From Dendrobium chrysotoxum (lineage: Eukaryota; Streptophyta; Magnoliopsida; Asparagales; Orchidaceae): a stretch of DNA of 64,000 nucleotides. Position numbers and translations under genes: made by a program. Positions 45,265 through 56,817 of the stretch are shown piece after piece; position 1 is the first letter of the stretch; the number at the start of each line of letters is the position of its first letter. The stretch is taken from positions 31,688,446 through 31,752,445 of the forward strand of contig CM034315.1 in the NCBI GenBank assembly GCA_019925795.1, read 5' to 3'. Under the pieces are notes generated by a model. It was not told where the DNA came from, ran no database searches, and saw only the letters and a list, made by a program, of their open reading frames with translations.

Positions 45265-47076
45265 TCAAATGTCAGTCTTAGGAACCCAAACAGGTTTGGG
45301 TTCCATCTTATGAAAAGAAGAATGCGATGCATGTGTGCTGTGCTGTGCAACAGGTAGTTTGGGTCTCCACACCCAATGTGTACTACGGTGAACAGTACAA
45401 GTGTGTGATATGTGTCCTAACATGCCACATGAAAAACATCTAACACCAGGAAAAGGATTAACTAAACGTCGTGAGTGATAGTGCCTCTTCCTAGTAGTGT
45501 ATGAAACATGCTTTGAAGAACTTGCAACAGAATTTTTAAAAGGTGGCGGTGCATAAAATTGTTCAAAAGTAGGCAGTGTTTTGTTATTTTCAAAAGAACT
45601 GATTTTTACTTTCAAAAACTCAATGTGTTTGTTTAAACTTCCAATTTCAAATGTTTTTGCACTATCAGTACTTTCTAACTCAGATGCCAAATCATTCACT
45701 TTCTTAAAAGCAAGTTCTAATTCAACATGCGCTGTTTTTAACAAGTTATGCTCAACAATTAAATCAGAATGCTTTTTATTCAGTTCATCAAACTCATCTA
45801 GTAAAGACATGTGATTGCTATCAATGGTGGAATGATCCTTAATCAACACTTCATGCTCTTTTTGCAAAGTCAGATAATCTAGTTTCAAACTAGCATGGGT
45901 TTTCTTAAGCTTCCTATACGATGTATGAATCTTTTCAGAAACTTCAAATAACTGATCGTAAGTAAGCTCACATACCTCTTCCTGGTCGGACTGACCAGGG
46001 TGATCATCAGCCATCAAACACAAGTTTGTTTCCTCCTCTTCAGCTTCAGTCTCAGAAGAGTCGGATGCAGAGTCTGCCCAGAACGCCTTCTGAATCCGCT
46101 TCTTGTCCTTTCTGAACTTTGGTTTCTCCTCACCCTTCTCCTTGCTTGGATGAGCTTTAAGTGTCGGACAATCAGCCTTAATGTGTCCGGGCTTCCTGCA
46201 TTCAAAACAAACCGATTCAGATGAACCCTTAAAGTTTTTATTGAACTTACCCTTGTTCCACTTCTGATGGTTCTTATGTTTCTTCCTTAGAAAGCTTTTG
46301 AATTGCCTTGTAATTAAGGCAACATCATCGCTATCAGACCCGGAAGTGCTAGCATCTGAATCTTTGGCCTTTAGTGCCACTGTCTTCTCTTTCTTGTGTT
46401 CACCTGCATCAAGTTGCCTTTGGTTCACCCCTTGCTCGTAAGCAATGAGTGATCCAAGTAAGCTGTCAATAGAGTAAGTGTTTAAATCTTTGGATTCAGT
46501 AATAGCAGTAATCTTAGCATCATAAGAAGCAGGCAAACATCTAAGAATCTTGTTCACTCTTTCGTAGTTGGTAAGTTCTCTACCTAAAGCATGCAAAGAG
46601 GTAACAATCTGAGTGAACCTTGTGTACATTTCTGAAATAGTCTCACTAGGTTTCATGCGAAAAAGTTCGTAATCATGTAACAAGATGTTTAACCTAGACT
46701 GTTTGACTTCAGTTGTACCTTCATATGTTATACATAATCTATCCCAAATCTCTTTTCCCGTTGTACAAGTAGAAACACGCATATAGTCCTCAGATTTTAA
46801 AGCACAAAAGAAACAGTTCAAACATTTGGCATTTAACTGTGCTAAATCACGATCATCAAACGTCCAATCAGCAAACAGCAATTCAGTTTTCACATTGTTA
46901 ACCATTCGAAAAGGTGGTTCGTATCCGTCCTTAACTAACATCCACATGCGATAATCGATAGACTGAAGAAAAGTAGACATGCGTGTTTTCCAAAAATCAA
47001 ATGGAATGTTATCAAACAACGGTGGTCTAGTTATAGAATAACCTTCAGCAGTATTACGATTGTTACAGTTAGCCAT
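45265..47076 (-). CDS. gag: Copia A Gag, intact 603 residues
   Basis: Starts MANCNNRNTAEGYSITRPP about 40 bases after the primer site. Residues ~15-230 are the UBN2-like Gag core (FDFWKTRMSTFLQSIDYRMW, SRLNILLHDYELFRMKP). A first CCHC knuckle CFECRKPGHIKADC lies at about 290-303, an acidic Ser-rich stretch at ~335-365, a Leu/Lys/Glu-rich coiled-coil-like segment at ~380-515, and a second knuckle CFSCGMLGHISHTC at ~546-559. The long C-terminal extension with coiled coil is typical of Sireviruses, whose Gag has been reported to bind dynein light chain. Forms virus-like particles and binds RNA by family analogy. Stops at TGA 45265-45267; pol opens 11 bases downstream in another frame. Confidence 0.95.
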   Translation of the reverse strand: MANCNNRNTAEGYSITRPPLFDNIPFDFWKTRMSTFLQSIDYRMWMLVKDGYEPPFRMVNNVKTELLFADWTFDDRDLAQLNAKCLNCFFCALKSEDYMRVSTCTTGKEIWDRLCITYEGTTEVKQSRLNILLHDYELFRMKPSETISEMYTRFTQIVTSLHALGRELTNYERVNKILRCLPASYDAKITAITESKDLNTYSIDSLLGSLIAYEQGVNQRQLDAGEHKKEKTVALKAKDSDASTSGSDSDDVALITRQFKSFLRKKHKNHQKWNKGKFNKNFKGSSESVCFECRKPGHIKADCPTLKAHPSKEKGEEKPKFRKDKKRIQKAFWADSASDSSETEAEEEETNLCLMADDHPGQSDQEEVCELTYDQLFEVSEKIHTSYRKLKKTHASLKLDYLTLQKEHEVLIKDHSTIDSNHMSLLDEFDELNKKHSDLIVEHNLLKTAHVELELAFKKVNDLASELESTDSAKTFEIGSLNKHIEFLKVKISSFENNKTLPTFEQFYAPPPFKNSVASSSKHVSYTTRKRHYHSRRLVNPFPGVRCFSCGMLGHISHTCTVHRSTHWVWRPKLPVAQHSTHASHSSFHKMEPKPVWVPKTDI

Positions 47077-47118
47077 TGGATCAAATTCAAAAGTTTTTAA
47101 ACAGAAATTTTGAATCCT

Positions 47119-47130
47119 GCTCTGATACCA
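47119..47130 (-). promoter_or_regulatory. Primer-binding site of copia A
   Basis: GCTCTGATACCA on plus; TGGTATCAGAGC in coding direction, perfect match to the tRNA-iMet end, two bases (AG) from the LTR. Confidence 0.95.
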
Positions 47131-47132
47131 CT

Positions 47133-48828
47133 TGAAAGTTCGAAAGGGATGTTAAGCCCTAGTGAACTAGTCCCGAGGCTAACCAAGAGGGGGGGTGAAT
47201 TGGTTATTTAAAAATTTCACGATAACTACAAAAATCTTTTCGATACTTAGCAGCGGAAACAAGTAAACAATAACGAAAAGATCAACCAACGATATTCACC
47301 CAAGCAGTTTATATTGAAAAGTAAAATGCAAAACTGAATCAGAAAAGCAAACCAGATTTTATAGTGGTTCGGTCAACTTGACCTACGTCCACTCCCCGGA
47401 GCCTCCCCTCCGGGTATTGCACTAAACGAAAGTGACTCTCCTTTTGCTCCCACAGCAAGGCGGAGAAGCCTGTACAAAATACCTCCTTTTCACCACACGG
47501 TGAGGCAGAGAACCCGACCTCCTTTCGCTTCCTCCTGAAGCGGGCAGAGAACCCACGAACTCCTTTCGCTTCCTCCTGAAGCGGGCAGAGAACCCACGAA
47601 CTCCTTTCGCTTCCTCCTGAAGCGGGCAGAGAACCCGGATCTTCTTGCGAACGATCCTCCCACGAAGAACACCGACTAGACGACAGACGACGAGCGGAGA
47701 AGACGACTCTGATTCGTGCTTGGAGCAACCTTAGTGAATCCCTCACTAACTCCCCCTCACAAGATCTCTTCTCTCTCTCCCAACTCTCTCTCTCTCTAGG
47801 ATTTCTCAGGGAAGGAAGGCAGCAAAAGATTTTTCCAAATCTAGGAAAAAGTTCTTTTAAAGGAGGGCTTAAAACTTGCCCTAAATCTCAACTTGTCGGC
47901 CAAGATCGTCCAGGACGATCGGTAGATCGTCCTGTACGATCAGTTCAAATTCAGCTGTTTCAGCCTGGACGATCTGGCTCTTCTGGACGATCAGTAGAAA
48001 AAGTTGTTCATATCGTCCCGTACGATCCTGCAATCGTCCAGGACGATTAGTTCAAATTGAAGGAAATCGTCCAGAAGACAGTTCGGGTCGTCCAGAGAAA
48101 TCTGTGCTGGACGACCAAAAAATGACTTGATCGTCCCGTACGATAGGGTAATCGTCCGGTACGATTAGTTCAAAAAGGCCCCAAATCGTCCTGTACATAG
48201 TTCTGGACGTACAGCTGAAATGCACAAGACGATCACGATCGTCCGGGACGATCCTGCGATCGTCCAGGACGATGTGATCGTATCAATTAAACATTAATTG
48301 CTTTCCTTAATTACCAGACTAATTTAGGCATGATTGTAGTAAATCGTCCAGGACGATACACGTATCATCCTGGACGATCAGACCAAAATACTTAAAATAA
48401 AACTTGCCTAACTTAATCTGGCGGCTGAGAATTTCTGATTTGGGCATATCGTCCCGTACGAGCCATAGATCGTCCAGGACGATCGGCTCAATCAGTCCTC
48501 CTTAACTTAGTCGCCCTAATTAGGGTTTCTGTTTTAACTGGATCGTCCAGGACGATGATACTATCGTCCAGGACGATCTGAACAAAATTTTAACAGAAAC
48601 TCTAATTCACTCAATCTCTCTCCCTGAGTGTGTGTGTGCAAGGTTACTTAGCTAGGGAATCAGTTACATTACAATTGACTCAATAAAAGAAAAAATCATA
48701 CATTTGACACACTTGGACCCGATCTTGAGTTGGCTTGAGTAGCTTGCGGTCTTTTGTGCCTGAAACTGATTAGCCAAGAAAAACACACTGGAAACATGTT
48801 TGTCATCATCAAAACCAGATTTGCAACA
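47133..48828 (-). repeat. 5' LTR of copia A
   Basis: 1696 bp, same length as the 3' LTR, offset 8110. Differences by eye: 39370/47480, 39444/47554, 39595/47705, 39614/47724, 39922/48032, 40023/48133 and 40258/48368, all transitions and mostly at CpG or other C contexts. It contains the promoter that would drive the element: palindrome array 47905-48577, TATA region about 47854, hairpin units 47490-47624. Confidence 0.96.
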
Positions 48829-48833
48829 CCATG
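48829..48833. repeat. Right target-site duplication of copia A
   Basis: CCATG, exact partner of 39018-39022. Confidence 0.95.
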
Positions 48834-50086
48834 TCATGCAACTTAACTGAACCATATGAGTCTGAATCTATAGCTATAGATGCTTCCCATTTATTGGATT
48901 GGTGTCTAGAGGGATCGACATCCTTAGTTGATGCTCAAGTCTCAACCATGCAGATATTTCCAGCTGAATCCTCCATTATCAAATCATTAAAATCTAGATT
49001 GAAGGCCTTGATTGCCTTCTTCTTAAGCTTATCTCTGATCTCCTGGACCACCTTATCAACTAGTTTTCATTAAATGATTCAATACTGATGGGTAGGTACC
49101 CTTTGCTGTTTAACATTTCCTAAAATTTATTTTATCCCAACTTGGCAAGAATTGCTTGAATTTTTAAGTCATCAGAAGTAGGTTCTGCTACTAACTGATC
49201 TAGCATTTCTTCATCAACATCCAAAACTATCCTCTCCCCTTCGACTGTCTCTAGGTTGGTAGTCTTGAGGGTGACATCTGCAGTAAGGTGAGGGATATCC
49301 ATCTTAATTGGTGATGGAGGGGCTTGAATAGCGGGAATTCTAACATCAATAAGAATAGAATCCTCATATCCCTGAACAGGGAGTCGGGGGGCCTCAACTG
49401 GCAACTGGACTGAATTTTCTCTTATCTGAATCCCAACAGATCTAGTTATCTTCTTTAGGACATATGGTTTATTTGGTAACATGGGCCTCTTACTTTTAAC
49501 ATCAACTGATCTCAAGTCTTTGATAATCTCTTTTTACTTAGTTATCATAGGGGCAAACTTTCACAACTTTGAAGGGTGAACTAGAAGTTTATCGCTGAGA
49601 GGGTGACCCCTACCAGATTTGTTTAAACTTTTTTCCTCCATCTTTACAGACGGGAGGCGAGGCACCTAGTGATACCCATCCACTATTACTGAAGTCACTG
49701 GTTGTTTAACAAACTTTTTATTCCTCCTCACTGGATGAGGAGTCAAGTTCTTTGCTTCAGATCTTTCTTCCTTCAATACTTCCTTTTCAAGTTTATGTGA
49801 GATCACCCCCTTCAGGTGTCTCATGTACTATTCGTTGGTCTGGCCAACTTGGGTAGCATAGGTATGGATAATATTCCTTAGCGTCCTTGTTCTCAAAGTG
49901 TGCTTCTCCTTTGAGGTTCTCTTAATAGAATAGTCGACCGGGCTAGGTGGGGAGCTAGCAGAACTAGTTACTCTCTTGTCCCCTGTAGCATCTATGAGGG
50001 GATGGAAATGAGTCCCTTTTAGGAGTGGAGAAGACGAAAGAATTGGCAGATCCTCAGCAGCTTCAGACTCAACTAAACTCGGAGCT
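48834..50086 (-). pseudogene. Element G extra ORF (ORF1), C-terminal part
   Basis: Minus strand; open pieces 49828-50086 and 49132-49515, further readable to 48834 with stops. Composition is hydrophilic with many Lys, Glu, Ser, Pro and Thr and no recognised domain. 48.85-49.08 kb reads KLVDKVVQEIRDKLKKKAIK followed by LDFNDLIMEDSAGN. It continues from 56818-57227 across LINE-2, and is followed by gag across copia A. An ORF of unknown function before gag is described for Ogre elements, and this is my preferred reading. It could alternatively be a captured host fragment. Confidence 0.6.
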
Positions 50087-50098
50087 TTCTGTTCAACT
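50087..50098. repeat. Left target-site duplication of LINE-2
   Basis: TTCTGTTCAACT, repeated exactly at 56806-56817. The T run that follows (50098-50104) is the poly(A) tail of the minus-strand LINE. Confidence 0.9.
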
Positions 50099-51101
50099 TT
50101 TTTTGGGGGGTAAAACCCTAAGCGGGGCCTACATTTTAATATCAAAAAAATTAGTACAGGTTCCTTAAAGGGCCCTTAAACTCACTAATGCTCAAACGAG
50201 CTACAAAAATAAAGTAAAGAAAAATCCTAAGAGCTCGAGGTCCCTGCTAAAGAAAGTACAAGAATACCTAAGAACATTCTATGGTGAACAAGAGCAAGCA
50301 CCCAAAAAGGAAAAGCGGACCAATAAAAGATAGCCAGATCCAGCTTCTTGCCAAAAATCAACATACTACGAACACCTGTAAAAAGCAGATTCTGTAAAAC
50401 GGGGTAATGCACAAAAAAGATATAACAAAAGTATAAATAAATTCTATCCAATCTAGGAAGCTAAGAAGAAAACAAACCAGTAGCCACAAACTAATTAATC
50501 CTACCCTCAGGAGCAAACAACAACCACCACAAAAAGGGATGGGAACAGTAAAGCCAAATGCTATGAGCCGAACAGGACCAAACAACCCAAAATTCACAGA
50601 AATCTAGCCCGAGGCCTAACATCACATGGTGATGCAAGAGGCAGCCATTATCCCAGTATCATAACAGAACAACCAATCAGATAAGGAACCAGTAAAGTAA
50701 TAACATAGGCCAGGCCGCCCAAACAACCAACCTGTCTCCCACGAATACCCCAAGTCAGCCAATAACACAACCTGACGGTAGAAAAGCAACAATGGGACAT
50801 ACCATTAACATCATCGCTAGGGCAATCACAGCTCAAGTCATAATCAACATGACAACCACTATAATGAGAAGCATAGAGAGATGCCAGCAGAAAAACAAAA
50901 ATAGTAAAGTCCCCACCAACAGGAACAAAGGCCACCTATAAATCGCCACAGGAAAAGGCAAGGCAACCAGAAAGCTCCCACAAATGCCCCGCCCAAACAT
51001 AGTAGCTGGAAACAGAACCCATCATATGCCAGTTAACCACAGCATGGCTCCACAAAAAGATCACCATCACTAAATCATAAAGAACCAAGAGGCAAAACAA
51101 A
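50099..51101 (-). other. 3' tail of LINE-2
   Basis: About 1 kb after the RNase H, no credible gene. The last ~150 bases (50105-50250) align with LINE-1's end (CCTTAAAGG, AATGCTC, GAGCTAC, CCTAAGAGCT), the part probably recognised by the LINE RT. Open frames at 50227-51238 are hydrophobic low-complexity readings without recognisable domains. Confidence 0.6.
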
Positions 51102-51767
51102 TTAGGATAACACATAAGGGATACCAATCTCATCCAGTCGTAATAAACCATTAAGAGGTACTGACACAGTGGAGCCAACAACATCAATAAAACAGTCAAG
51201 TTGACAACCCCAGTGAGCCAGCCAAGCAACACATTCATTTCCTTCTTTGCAAATATGATGAAATGAATGATTCATAAGTAACAACAACTTTTTTATATCT
51301 CTAATCTTGTAGAAAAGATTAGAACTACAAACCATTTCCCTATCAACTAAAAAAGTTCTAAAATCAAAATTGGAATTGACCTCAATAATTAAATTATTTA
51401 AGTTAAGGGAAACAGATAACTGAATGCCATAAAGAATGGCAAAAGTAATAACAATAGAAGCATTACCCATATGAACCAGCCCAGTAAAAGCAATAATTAG
51501 ATGACCATTACTATCTCTGATAGTACCACCACAACCCCCAGAGATATCACAATAAATGCCATCCACATTCAACTTAAAAAAATCCCTAGGAGGCTGGGTC
51601 AGATAAATAGTATAGGCATGAAAGGCAGATGGACCTTTCAATAAAGAAAGACCCAAAGCATTACCAACAAAGAAGTAATTGTTTAAATTTTTATAAGAGA
51701 GAAATTTAACAGCCATCAGAGAACAAATCTTATCTTTAACCTTCTCAATCACATTAACATGATTCAT
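51102..51767 (-). pseudogene. LINE-2 ORF2: RNase H domain
   Basis: 221-codon open frame. PPRDFFKLNVDGIYCDISGGCGGTIRD gives the Asp block. Around residues 95-130 the reading is ITFAILYGIQLSVSLNLNNLIIEVNSN, where the catalytic Glu of the AE block is changed (Phe-Ala) and the Asp of the EVD block is Asn. HICKEGNECVAWLAH is the last block with Asp to Glu-Cys changes. Likely inactive. C-terminal end of ORF2, preceded by a short gap from the zf-RVT segment. Confidence 0.85.
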
Positions 51768-51866
51768 TTACACATCATTAAAAAGTGAATTATTTCTTTC
51801 CAACCAGCGAAACCAAAGAATAAGACAAGAAATGACATTGCGAATATGACCTTTAGATTTAATAAA

Positions 51867-54130
51867 TCAAGCATTAAGCAAAGACTTAAGAGAGAGCTTG
51901 CCATTAAAACAATTTAACCGTAATAAGTCATCAAAGTAAACCCAAGTACGAACAGCCATCGGGCCAGAGATGAAAACATGATGCATACTCTCTATATGAC
52001 AATAGCATTGGCATTTGGATGCCAAATTAAAACCTTTTTTAATGAGGTTATCATCAGTGGATAAATATCTATGTAAGATTCTCCAAATAAAAATAGAAAT
52101 ATTAGTAGGAATGCTCTTATGCCAAATATACATAAAAATATTGTCAATATTACTTTTAGTTCGAAAAGAATGCCAAGTATCCTTTAAGTGAAATCCACCA
52201 TCTTTAGAGAAACCACATAAGATAATATCCTTAGACTCGGTATTAATAGGCAAGTTAAGAATAAGGTGGGTAATACATTCAGGAATCACATTAGAGAGCT
52301 TTTCATAATCCCTACAATTATCATTGCAGAAATACTTAACCTTGACCGAATCGGTAGAAGATGTATTTAAAATAGAGTCAATAGAGTGCTTACCAAGCCA
52401 CCGATCCTGCCAATAGAAAATATTTCCATCACCAAGGCCCCAGGATATAAAGGACTCCACTTCCCACTTAATTTTATAAAGCCTTTTCAACACTTTGGAA
52501 TCACCTTGTTTGGCAACACAATTAGTAGGATGTTTACCATCACAGTACTTAGAAATCATAAAATCATTAGTGGGAAGATTATACCAATGTTTAAAAGTTA
52601 AAGCCTTATAAAGATCATAGAAGTTCTTACAACGAAGACCACCTTCAGCCAAAACACTACAACATTTCACCCAAGTAGCCCAAGTAATTTTAGAACTAGA
52701 GGAGGTGCCTTTCCAAAAGAATTTGTTAATCAGTTTAGGGAGTCTATCACACACAGCTTGAGTAGGAAAAATAGTTTGAAAGCTATAAACTGGTAAAGCA
52801 CAATGAACACTTTTAATATGGGTAACTCTACCACCAAAACTAAGAAAATTTGAGTCCCGAGATAAGAGTTTGGTATGAACCGAAGTAATAATGTCATCAA
52901 ATAGAAAGGATTGCCTCCTCCCACTAAAAATTGGGACTCCAAGATATTTGATGGGCAAGTGCGCCTGAGTAAAATAAGTGAGGCCTTTAATAGATAAAAT
53001 ACGATCATTAGAAAAATTCTCTTAGAAGCAATGAAATAACTTTTATTTTTATTAAAGGTAACACCACTAACCAACTCAAACCAAGATAAAAAATCCATAA
53101 GTTTCTTAATTTTATTACTAGAAGCATTAGAAAAAATAATAAAGTCATCTGCAAAGCATAAATGAGATAGAGGAGGGCCACCCAAAGTTTTAAAATAGAG
53201 ATCAGGATTGGTTTCAAACAAATTGATAAGAACCCTAGAAAGAAATTCAGCAGTTATAATGAAAAGGTCAAGAGAAATAGGGTCTCCTTACCTAAAATCA
53301 TGAGAAATTTTGAAAAAACCACTATTAGAACCATTAATAATAATAGAAAAATAAATATTTTCAATAAAATTCTTAATAAGCTTAATAAAGGTAGAGTCAA
53401 ATCCAAAAAAATCTAAAGTTAGGTAAAGAAAGCTCCAATTATTATTATCATAGGCCTTAGCAAAATCAAGCTTTAACATTCAAGTCTTGACATAACTCCT
53501 GAGCCAGCAAAATGTTATCCGTAATGACCCTACCTTTCAGAAAACCCATCTGATTAGGAGAAATAATTTTAAGGAGTATAGAAGCAAGTCGATTCGAAAG
53601 AATTTTAGAGATCAGCTTATTAAAGAAGGTATAAATACTAATAGGTCTAAAATCATTCCAAGTGTTAACATCATTATTTTTAGGAATGAGCACAATAGAA
53701 GTAGAGGTAAAAAACTAAGGTATAGAATTATCAACAAAGAAATCCAAAACAACAGAAAAAATATCACTATCAATAATATGCAAAGTTTTTTGAAAAAAAA
53801 AAGAGTAGTAAAACCATCAGGCCCTGCCATAGAATCACTATTCATATCAAAAACCATCTCTTTAACTTCCTCAAAAGAAGGAGGCCTAGCGAGACCACCA
53901 TTCTCCTCCGGAGAAATAAGGGAAGGAGTTGACGAATGATCAACAATCAAAGCAGGGTTAAAGATTTCGTTAAAACAAGATTTAAAATGTTGCATAGCTA
54001 AACTAGCAATTTCCATAGGATCATCAGTGATAGAGCCATCACCCCTACTGATTTTATTGACACTGTTTTTAGCCCTTCTTCTCTTAACCATCACATGGAA
54101 ATATTTAGTATTATTATCTCCTTCAACCAA
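51867..54130 (-). pseudogene. LINE-2 ORF2: reverse transcriptase and zinc-finger tail
   Basis: Five overlapping minus-strand pieces. 53612-54130: MVEGDNNTKYFHVMVKRRR, MAGPDGFTTLF. 53466-53693: MLIPKNNDVNTWNDFRPIS and QMGFLKGRVITDNILLAQEL. 53288-53479: KLDFAKAYDNNNWSFL (first catalytic Asp). 52730-53221: LSHLCFADDFIIFSN (catalytic Asp-Asp). 51867-52958 (363 codons): PIKYLGVPIFSGRR, then the zf-RVT region IWHKSIPTNISIFIWRI with CQCYCHIE. At least four frameshifts. The domain is the target-primed reverse transcriptase; the linker 54131-54470 joins it to the endonuclease. Confidence 0.92.
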
Positions 54131-54469
54131 ATGTTTAGCAGTAGCTTTTTTCTTCCAGAAAGTCTCTTCTTGAGCTTGAAAATTAAAGAGATTCTATTTG
54201 GTTTTCTTTAAAAGAGATAAATTAACATCAGTATGTTCATCTTGATAAGTCAAATCAAGAGAATAAACAAGTTGTTCAGAATTCAAAATATTAGAATTTT
54301 TTTTAAAATATGATGATTCCACCAATTAAGAACCTGTTTCAATCTTTTAAGTTTTAGCCAAAGTCTATTCATACCAATAATGGAGTTATCAGGATGCAAC
54401 GGAGATTACCAATTATTCTTAACAACATCAAAAAAAGACTCATGGAGAAGCCACATGTTTTTTGAAATC

Positions 54470-55190
54470 TAAAATGAGTCAAAACATTAGAATTTCTAGA
54501 GTTAACATTAATAAGTTAAGGAGAATGATCAAATAAAGTTCTACTAAGATGCTGCACATTAGTAGTAATAGGAGAGTTATGGCAAGAATCATTAAACAAC
54601 ACCCTATCCAATCTTTTCCATAAATGACCATATTCCAATTGAAATTGTCACAAATAAAACCAATATCAATCAAATTACAAGTTAAAATCATATTATTGAA
54701 ATCCTCTATAGAACGGATAGAAGGGGGGACCCACCCATCCTTTCAGAAGAATTAGTGATGGCATTGAAATCACCACCAACAAGCCAATGAAAATTGTAAA
54801 TATGATGAAAATTAATAAGTTACTCCCAAAGTAGTTTTTTATTATAAAGAGAAGAAGCAGCATACACAAAAGAGGCACAACAATGAAAATTAAAAACCTC
54901 CGCTTTACAATGTAAAACCTATATAAAATCAGCAATAACATCAATTTTAATTGGATCTTTCCAAAACACCCAAATCTTGTTAGCAACATTAGCAATATCA
55001 TGATTAAAACCCAAAAATGAGAGGTATTCATCAGCCTAGAAGAGGAAATAAGAGGCTCAAGCAACACAAGAATCGAAATGTTGTGCACACGACATAAGTT
55101 TTTAACATGGATTCTAGAAGAAGAACAACCAATACCCCTCACATTCCATACAATAGCAATAAACATAAAAACAAACTTAATGGGAAGTAT
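54470..55190 (-). pseudogene. LINE-2 ORF2: APE endonuclease, frameshifted
   Basis: ORF2 starts near 55165 with MFIAIVWNVRGIG, followed by LVLLEPLISSSR. The frame is then lost, but block residues remain in other frames: WLVGGDFNAI near 54750-54790 and an SDHSP-like block near 54510. Compare the open endonuclease of LINE-1 at 16726-17505. Confidence 0.85.
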
Positions 55191-56579
55191 GTGATCGAGT
55201 ATTTCTAGGAGGTTATAAAGAGATGGACTTAGGTTTCCTACCTCTTTGCTACGAGCCTTAATAAAACTCAAATCACAATCATCACTAGTAAAATTTTTGG
55301 CAGTAATATTCATATCTTCAGTATCTGTAAACACATCACTATTATAATAAGAAGATGTAAAATTCTTACTACCACTTAGATGATCCCTTGGAGCCATCAT
55401 TTGAGAACATTCATCCTCCATAAACATACCATCAACCTCCTTAGTAAATTCACCATCCTCTAAATGAGTTTCATTTGTCCATCATCTTTATGAATCCCTA
55501 GAATATCTACATTTTCCTGAATATTAAGAGGAGAAGAGGAGTTAATCTTAATATCATGAGATTCATAATTAATGAGGTTAGCATTACAAGAAAGGTTAGT
55601 TTCAATAATGCTAGTAATAGCATTATCACTATTGGGCACAATATGTAGCATATTCTTTTCACCTTCAACATTAGAAGCAGTAACTGATTGATCCTTAACT
55701 CCATATTACTCATCAACGATTCCATACGAGAAGTAGGAGGGTTAGAATTGTTATCCTCAAAAGTAGGGTTAGTAACATTCTGAACAGCCATCTCCTCGTT
55801 TTGTTTCAACACTTCCCTATCTTTACAAAGATGAGGATGCTTATAAAAGAATTCATTCATTCCATGTCCATGTATCTTACAAAAGGAACAAAATATAGGC
55901 AAATTTTTAAACTCGACTTTTTGGAAATACCCCTTAACTTTAGATCCAATCCAAATCTCATTAGGATATTTTTAGAGACATCAAGTTTGACCAAAACCCG
56001 AGCGACAGACGGCTTGGACACAGATGTCGTTGCTTGATCAGTTTGCAATGGTTTCCCAAAAATAGAGGCCATATCAAAAACAATTTGGCGATTAAAGAAG
56101 TGAAGTCTCAAATTAGGGAAAGAAATCCAAACCAAAGCAATAGAGGATTCCTCCCTAACATCAAAATCTGGGGTCCATTTAAGCAACCACTTTTGACAAC
56201 CTTGAATATAGTAAGATCTATGAGCAAAAATATGACTATAATCTAGATCATTAGAAAGTTGTATAGCCACATGCCTTTGATCAAGCAAGCCAATATGAAA
56301 TGATCCAGAAAGTTTAAGATTAAGAAAAAATTTATGAATCACATCTAGATTTGGACGTCTCATCATAAATTTCCCAACAAGTGTTAAAGAAAAAGGGGCT
56401 GCCAGAAGATCAACCATAGAATCTTCAAACAGCAGAGCCGAGCAACTTTTCAAGGATGACTGCATAAATTTTAGATTAGAAGGCAAAGTGGAGCCTCCAT
56501 CTAGAACATCTCTAAAAGACCTCAAAATCACCTCATTAGGATTGGTAGATGTCAGGAATGATAACGAAGGGGGCATCAT
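55191..56579 (-). pseudogene. LINE-2 ORF1 (DUF4283-like plus zinc knuckle), frameshifted
   Basis: Chosen start is Met-Met near 56579 (MMPPSLSFLTSTNPNEV). Residues ~55-210 have the DUF4283-like pattern of plant LINE ORF1: LVGKFMMRRPNLDVIHKFF, WTPDFDVREESSIALVWISF, then MASIFGKPLQTDQAT and ARVLVKLDVSK. A frameshift near 55890 moves the knuckle CSFCKIHGHGMNE to frame 55507-55902, where the last Cys is replaced by Phe. The rest to about 55191 is hydrophilic. Binds nucleic acid by family analogy. Confidence 0.85.
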
Positions 56580-56805
56580 CGCCCAACACCAAAAAACACC
56601 GAAGGAATAAAATGAGAATGGAAAACAATCAAGCCGAAAGAGATAAATGAACAAATAAAAAAATCAAAAAAGGAAAGCCACGAGAGGATCACACTAGCGA
56701 TGGAGAAGATGCCCTAGAATAGCCCTAGAATCGCCTCAGCCAGAGAGACGTTAGAGCGAAAATTAATTTTTATTTTTAGCAGTTCTCTGACGTTTGAAGA
56801 TTATG
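56580..56805 (-). other. 5' UTR of LINE-2
   Basis: 226 bases between the TSD and the ORF1 start. Includes CTCTAACGTCTCTCTGGCTG and GGCATCTTCTCCATCGC on the coding strand. An internal promoter is expected here for an L1-like element; none is recognised. The open frame that seems to run from ORF1 of G into 56763 is an accidental continuation. Confidence 0.6.
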
Positions 56806-56817
56806 TTCTGTTCAACT
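56806..56817. repeat. Right target-site duplication of LINE-2
   Basis: TTCTGTTCAACT, identical to 50087-50098. Confidence 0.9.

Larger units (their letters stand above)
39023..48828 (-). mobile_element. Copia A, young complete Sirevirus-type retrotransposon
   Basis: 9806 bp, minus orientation, exact 5-bp TSD. Two 1696-bp LTRs (TG...CA) differ at about 7 positions, all C/T or A/G. Perfect tRNA-iMet primer site, gag of 603 codons, a near-complete pol, a 1.3-kb non-coding spacer, two polypurine tracts. Using a commonly applied plant rate of 1.3e-8 per site per year, 7/1696 gives about 0.16 million years; this is a rough estimate from an eye count. One inserted base and one nonsense codon in pol make this copy non-autonomous. 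Confidence 0.97.
50099..56805 (-). mobile_element. LINE-2, full-length L1-like LINE
   Basis: 6707 bp between exact 12-bp direct repeats, in ORF1 of element G. Coding order: 5' UTR, ORF1 (DUF4283-like plus zinc knuckle), ORF2 with APE endonuclease, RT, zf-RVT and RNase H, 3' tail, short poly(A). Both ORFs carry frameshifts and stops. Same family as LINE-1 (related 3' tail and endonuclease). Confidence 0.93.

Noticed and set aside
50227..51238. Several hydrophobic minus-strand ORFs (74-100 codons) in the LINE-2 tail
   Set aside because: No domain, not shared with LINE-1; low-complexity reading of the 3' tail.
56763..56805. Continuation of ORF1 of element G to a stop near 56763
   Set aside because: The last 43 bases lie inside LINE-2, beyond the TSD (56806-56817), so they are LINE sequence.
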